Origin: Candidatus Omnitrophota bacterium
Lineage (GTDB): Bacteria > Omnitrophota > Gorgyraeia > Duberdicusellales > 4484-171
Reading direction: 5' to 3'
Assembly: GCA_003154195.1 (NCBI GenBank)
Contig: PMCS01000012.1
Span: 1-49,556, forward strand
DNA length: 49,556 nt
In this document: positions 47,312-49,556 of the stretch, one piece after another
How the letters are laid out: the number at the start of each line of letters is the position of its first letter
How positions within the stretch are numbered: the stretch's first letter is position 1
Made by a program: the position numbers and the translations under genes
The notes under the pieces: model-generated
Database searches by the model: none
Seen by the model: only the letters and a program-made list of their open reading frames with translations
Told to the model about the DNA's origin: nothing

Positions 47312-48034
47312 ATGGAACAATTAAAGATAGCCGAGCGGTATAAAAATATCATTAAAAGTTTTACTCAGGGCTTGAAAGATATATATCCTGAGGAGTTGCA
47401 GTCACTCATCCTTTACGGCAGCGCCGTAAGCGGAGAATTTATCGATGGCCATTCCAATCTAAATCTGCTTGCCGTATTGAAAAATACCGATTTAGCTACG
47501 CTCAAGAAATCATCAAAGTTGATGCGCAAGTTTAAAATGATCAATACCTTATTCCTAACCGAAGATTACATCGCCGGCTCGATAGATGTTTTTCCCATTG
47601 AATTTCTGGACATGCAGGAGAATTATTTTTTACTATTCGGCAAGGATGTCTTAAGAGATATCCATGTCGATATCCGTAATCTACGGTTCCAGTGCGAACA
47701 GGAACTGAAGGCGAAGCTGATTAAATTAAAACAGGCATATTTACCGATAAGTAATAATATGCCCGCCTTGCGCAGTTTATTGTTTATGTCTTTTACTTCA
47801 GTCCTGCATATATTACGCAACGCCCTGCGGATAAAAGGGAGAAGGCCGCCTTATTTAAAACCGGAGGTGCTCAAGGAATTGGTTTTCGAGTTTAAAATCG
47901 ATATCGCGGTGTGGGAAAAAATATTGTCGGCGAAAAATAAAAAAATAAAGTTAAACGGAAAAGAAATCGAAGAATTATTCGCCGGGTTTACCGGAGATTT
48001 AGAATCGATTGCTACGATTATTGATAAGGTATAA
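47312..48034 (+). CDS. Nucleotidyltransferase-fold protein with degenerate catalytic site
   Basis: A 240-residue protein. LYGSAVSGEFIDGHSNLNLLAVL near residues 34-56 is the nucleotidyltransferase GS motif, but the usual DxD is NLN, so two metal-binding aspartates are missing. A later IDVFPIEF keeps the third. A helical C-terminal part (about 130-240) resembles HEPN-like or KNTase substrate domains. It may be an inactive, binding-only member. AGGAGGT lies before the ATG. TPM and LemA genes follow with 6-nt and longer spacing. Confidence 0.7.
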   Translation: MEQLKIAERYKNIIKSFTQGLKDIYPEELQSLILYGSAVSGEFIDGHSNLNLLAVLKNTDLATLKKSSKLMRKFKMINTLFLTEDYIAGSIDVFPIEFLDMQENYFLLFGKDVLRDIHVDIRNLRFQCEQELKAKLIKLKQAYLPISNNMPALRSLLFMSFTSVLHILRNALRIKGRRPPYLKPEVLKELVFEFKIDIAVWEKILSAKNKKIKLNGKEIEELFAGFTGDLESIATIIDKV

Positions 48035-48040
48035 ATACAC

Positions 48041-48778
48041 ATGCGTAAAATATTGTTTATCCTCGCTTTTCTTATCCTGCCCCTTTCGGGGCGCAGCCAG
48101 CATGTTCCCTCGCCGGAAGGCTGGGTCAATGATTTCGCCAAGGTCATCGACAAGGAAAATGCCGGCAAACTAAGCTCTTTGACCGAAGAGGTAGAACAAA
48201 AGACCGCCGCGGAAATCGCTGTAGTAACAATCGATTCCATCGCCCCTTACGATGAAAAGGAGTACGCGCGTGCGCTTTTCGATACCTGGAAACCGGGCAA
48301 AAAAGGAAAAGACAACGGGGTTTTAGTACTCCTGGCGGTCAAAGAACGGCGCTGGCGCATTGAGACCGGATATGGCGTGGAGGGAATTCTGCCGGACGGC
48401 TTGTGCGGCGAAATCGGCCGAAACTATATGGTCCCCTATTTTAAAGAAGGTAATTATGGGGGAGGTTTGTATCAAGGCGTGCGCGCTATTGCCGATGTCA
48501 TAGCTAAAGACGCCAATATCACCTTAAGCGCAGCACCGGTTAATTCCGCAGAAACTACTCAGGAAAACCAGTATTCATCGGAAGGGCCAACCGGACGGAA
48601 AATTCTTTTTCTTATATTTATTGTGTGCGTGTCGCTTGCCTTAATAATCCACCAGGGATCGCAAGGGATCGGATATCGCGGCGGTAGCTCCTGGGGCGGA
48701 GGCTTTGGAGGCGGCGGAGGTTTTGGAGGATTTGGAGGCGGCGGCGGCGGAGGTGGCGGCGGCGGAGGCGGATTTTAA
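48041..48778 (+). CDS. TPM-domain protein (YgcG/DUF2950-like, PF04536 type)
   Basis: A 245-residue exported protein. The signal peptide ends PLSGRSQ (about 20). The TPM domain follows (WVNDFAKVIDKENAGKLSSL, AEIAVVTIDSI, KDNGVLVLLAVKERRWRIETGYGVEGILPD). A TM helix (KILFLIFIVCVSLALII near 188) and a long glycine-rich tail (GGFGGGGGFGGFGGGG...) end it. This architecture is common next to LemA. Its role is not firmly known; a phosphatase and an envelope-assembly role have been proposed for relatives. It starts 6 nt after the nucleotidyltransferase gene. Confidence 0.88.
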   Translation: MRKILFILAFLILPLSGRSQHVPSPEGWVNDFAKVIDKENAGKLSSLTEEVEQKTAAEIAVVTIDSIAPYDEKEYARALFDTWKPGKKGKDNGVLVLLAVKERRWRIETGYGVEGILPDGLCGEIGRNYMVPYFKEGNYGGGLYQGVRAIADVIAKDANITLSAAPVNSAETTQENQYSSEGPTGRKILFLIFIVCVSLALIIHQGSQGIGYRGGSSWGGGFGGGGGFGGFGGGGGGGGGGGGGF

Positions 48779-48895
48779 GTGGAAGCTCATTTGTATTTTT
48801 AGTGTTTTTTGTGCCTTGGTGGTAAATCTTTATGGTTTTGTTTTTTATATTTTACCAGGGAAAACAGAACATAGATTCTATAAAGGGGGTAAAAA

Positions 48896-49462
48896 ATGAA
48901 AGGTATTATTGTAGGGTTAGGGGTCGTGGTTCTTATCGCGCTTTTCGTGGTTATGGGTTTCGCGGGAGTTTACAACAACATTGTCGTAAAACAGGAAACA
49001 ATCACCGCTAAATGGGCGCAGGTAGATAATCAATTGCAAAGGCGTAATGACCTGATACCAAATTTAGTCAATACGGTTAAAGGCTACGCCGCGCATGAGA
49101 AAACTCTCCTCGAAGATATCACCAATGCCCGTTCGCAATGGGGGAAAGCAAGCTCAGTGGACGAAAAAGTTAAAGCGGCCGGGGCAATTGATAAAGCGTT
49201 GGGCCGGCTGCTCCTGGTTACGGAAAATTACCCGAATTTGAAAGCCGACCAGACATTCTTAAAACTTATGGATGAGTTGTCCGGGACGGAAAATCGTATC
49301 TCTGTAGAAAGAATGCGGTATAATGAGGCGGTTAAAGATTATAATATCACGGTAAGAATGTTTCCCGGTAATATCGTAGCCGGGATGTTCGGTTATAAGC
49401 CGGCTACGGAATACTTCAAAGCAGAAGAAAAAGCAAAAACCGTTCCCGAAGTAAAGTTCTGA
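48896..49462 (+). CDS. lemA: LemA family protein
   Basis: A 188-residue protein with one N-terminal TM helix (IIVGLGVVVLIALFVVMGFAGVYN, residues 3-26) and a long helical body. YNNIVVKQETITAKWAQVDNQLQRRNDLIPNLVNTVKGYAAHE near 26-70 is the LemA signature. NPLPGN-like MFPGNIVAGMFGYKP ends it. It sits in the cytoplasmic membrane with the helical domain outside. It is usually encoded beside TPM proteins, as here. AAGGGGGT precedes the ATG. Cellular role is uncertain. Confidence 0.92.
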   Translation: MKGIIVGLGVVVLIALFVVMGFAGVYNNIVVKQETITAKWAQVDNQLQRRNDLIPNLVNTVKGYAAHEKTLLEDITNARSQWGKASSVDEKVKAAGAIDKALGRLLLVTENYPNLKADQTFLKLMDELSGTENRISVERMRYNEAVKDYNITVRMFPGNIVAGMFGYKPATEYFKAEEKAKTVPEVKF

Positions 49463-49556
49463 ACCCGTCGATTTTAGGTAAATGGAATAGGGATGTTACC
49501 TTAAATTTAGAGTCAAATGGGGTTTTTATATTGATAGTGTCAAAAGTTTTATGAAA

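Noticed and set aside
1-49556. CRISPR arrays, rRNA genes, transposases or integrases
   Set aside because: No regularly spaced direct repeats, rRNA-like sequence or transposase/integrase motifs were seen; the repeats found are palindromic and dispersed.

Overview
The window looks like a piece of a Gram-negative, uncultured bacterium of the PVC/Omnitrophota type. That placement is inferred from gene content and is not proven. The supporting content is heptose and lipid A genes, a type II secretion pseudopilin, an RND pump, PilZ and HD-GYP cyclic-di-GMP proteins, dense short palindromic repeats, and many genes without a Shine-Dalgarno site. Base composition is mixed. The first ~1.2 kb (hddA/gmhA) is clearly GC-richer than the genes after it, and the 24.3-32.3 kb block and the RND gene are also GC-richer than the very AT-rich membrane glycosyltransferase at 22.6 kb.

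Layout. 0-3.1 kb: nucleotide-sugar and heptose genes (heptose kinase end, GmhA-like isomerase, two NAD-dependent sugar epimerase/decarboxylases). 3.1-3.9 kb: two PilZ proteins. 4-8.9 kb: a dipeptide/oligopeptide-type ABC transporter (two permeases, two ATPases) with ispH between the ATPases and no binding protein. 8.9-10.1 kb: a GH5-like glucanase. 10.4-12 kb: a response regulator coupled to a GAF-HD-GYP protein. 12-15 kb: glycolipid glycosyltransferase, lipid A acyltransferase and GT2. 15.8-19.1 kb: gspG, a receiver-kinase and a receiver-GAF-HD-GYP protein. 19.1-21.2 kb: tRNA-Pro, tRNA-Arg, an AsmA-like protein and tRNA-His, with an interrupted tRNA and several long hairpins. 21.5-24.1 kb: a lipoprotein and a GT-C membrane enzyme. 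24.3-32.3 kb: a secreted operon of a PDZ/papain-like hydrolase, three MORN-repeat proteins and two TPR-SUMF1 proteins, arranged as a duplicated MORN+SUMF1 cassette. 32.3-37 kb: ferritin-like/VIT1 iron protein, nitronate-monooxygenase-like flavoenzyme, a 52-residue zinc ribbon and cstA. 37-40.3 kb: sialidase-like protein, GH105 and a second pseudopilin. 40.5-43.4 kb: a LAB_N/GT2/GT39 lipid A glycosylation set. 43.5-49.5 kb: ankyrin lipoprotein coupled to an RND pump, a degenerate nucleotidyltransferase, TPM and LemA.

The most original signal is not a protein. A family of structured repeats sits on the + strand, mostly overlapping or touching stop codons (about 10101, 19136, 28269, 30984, 33187, 33376, 40840 and 40914). 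Six copies fold with exactly the same geometry: TGA, a 4-bp stem, a 1x2 internal loop, a 10-bp stem, AA/GCA, a small apical stem, then GAAT and a second hairpin. The 4-bp stem changes in a compensatory way (GGCT/AGCC, GACT/AGTC, GCAC/GTGC) and so does the apical stem. This points to a selected RNA or single-stranded DNA structure. One copy interrupts a tRNA-like 5' half, and one locus carries two units in tandem. The secreted PDZ/MORN/SUMF1 operon is the best candidate for an unusual protein system.
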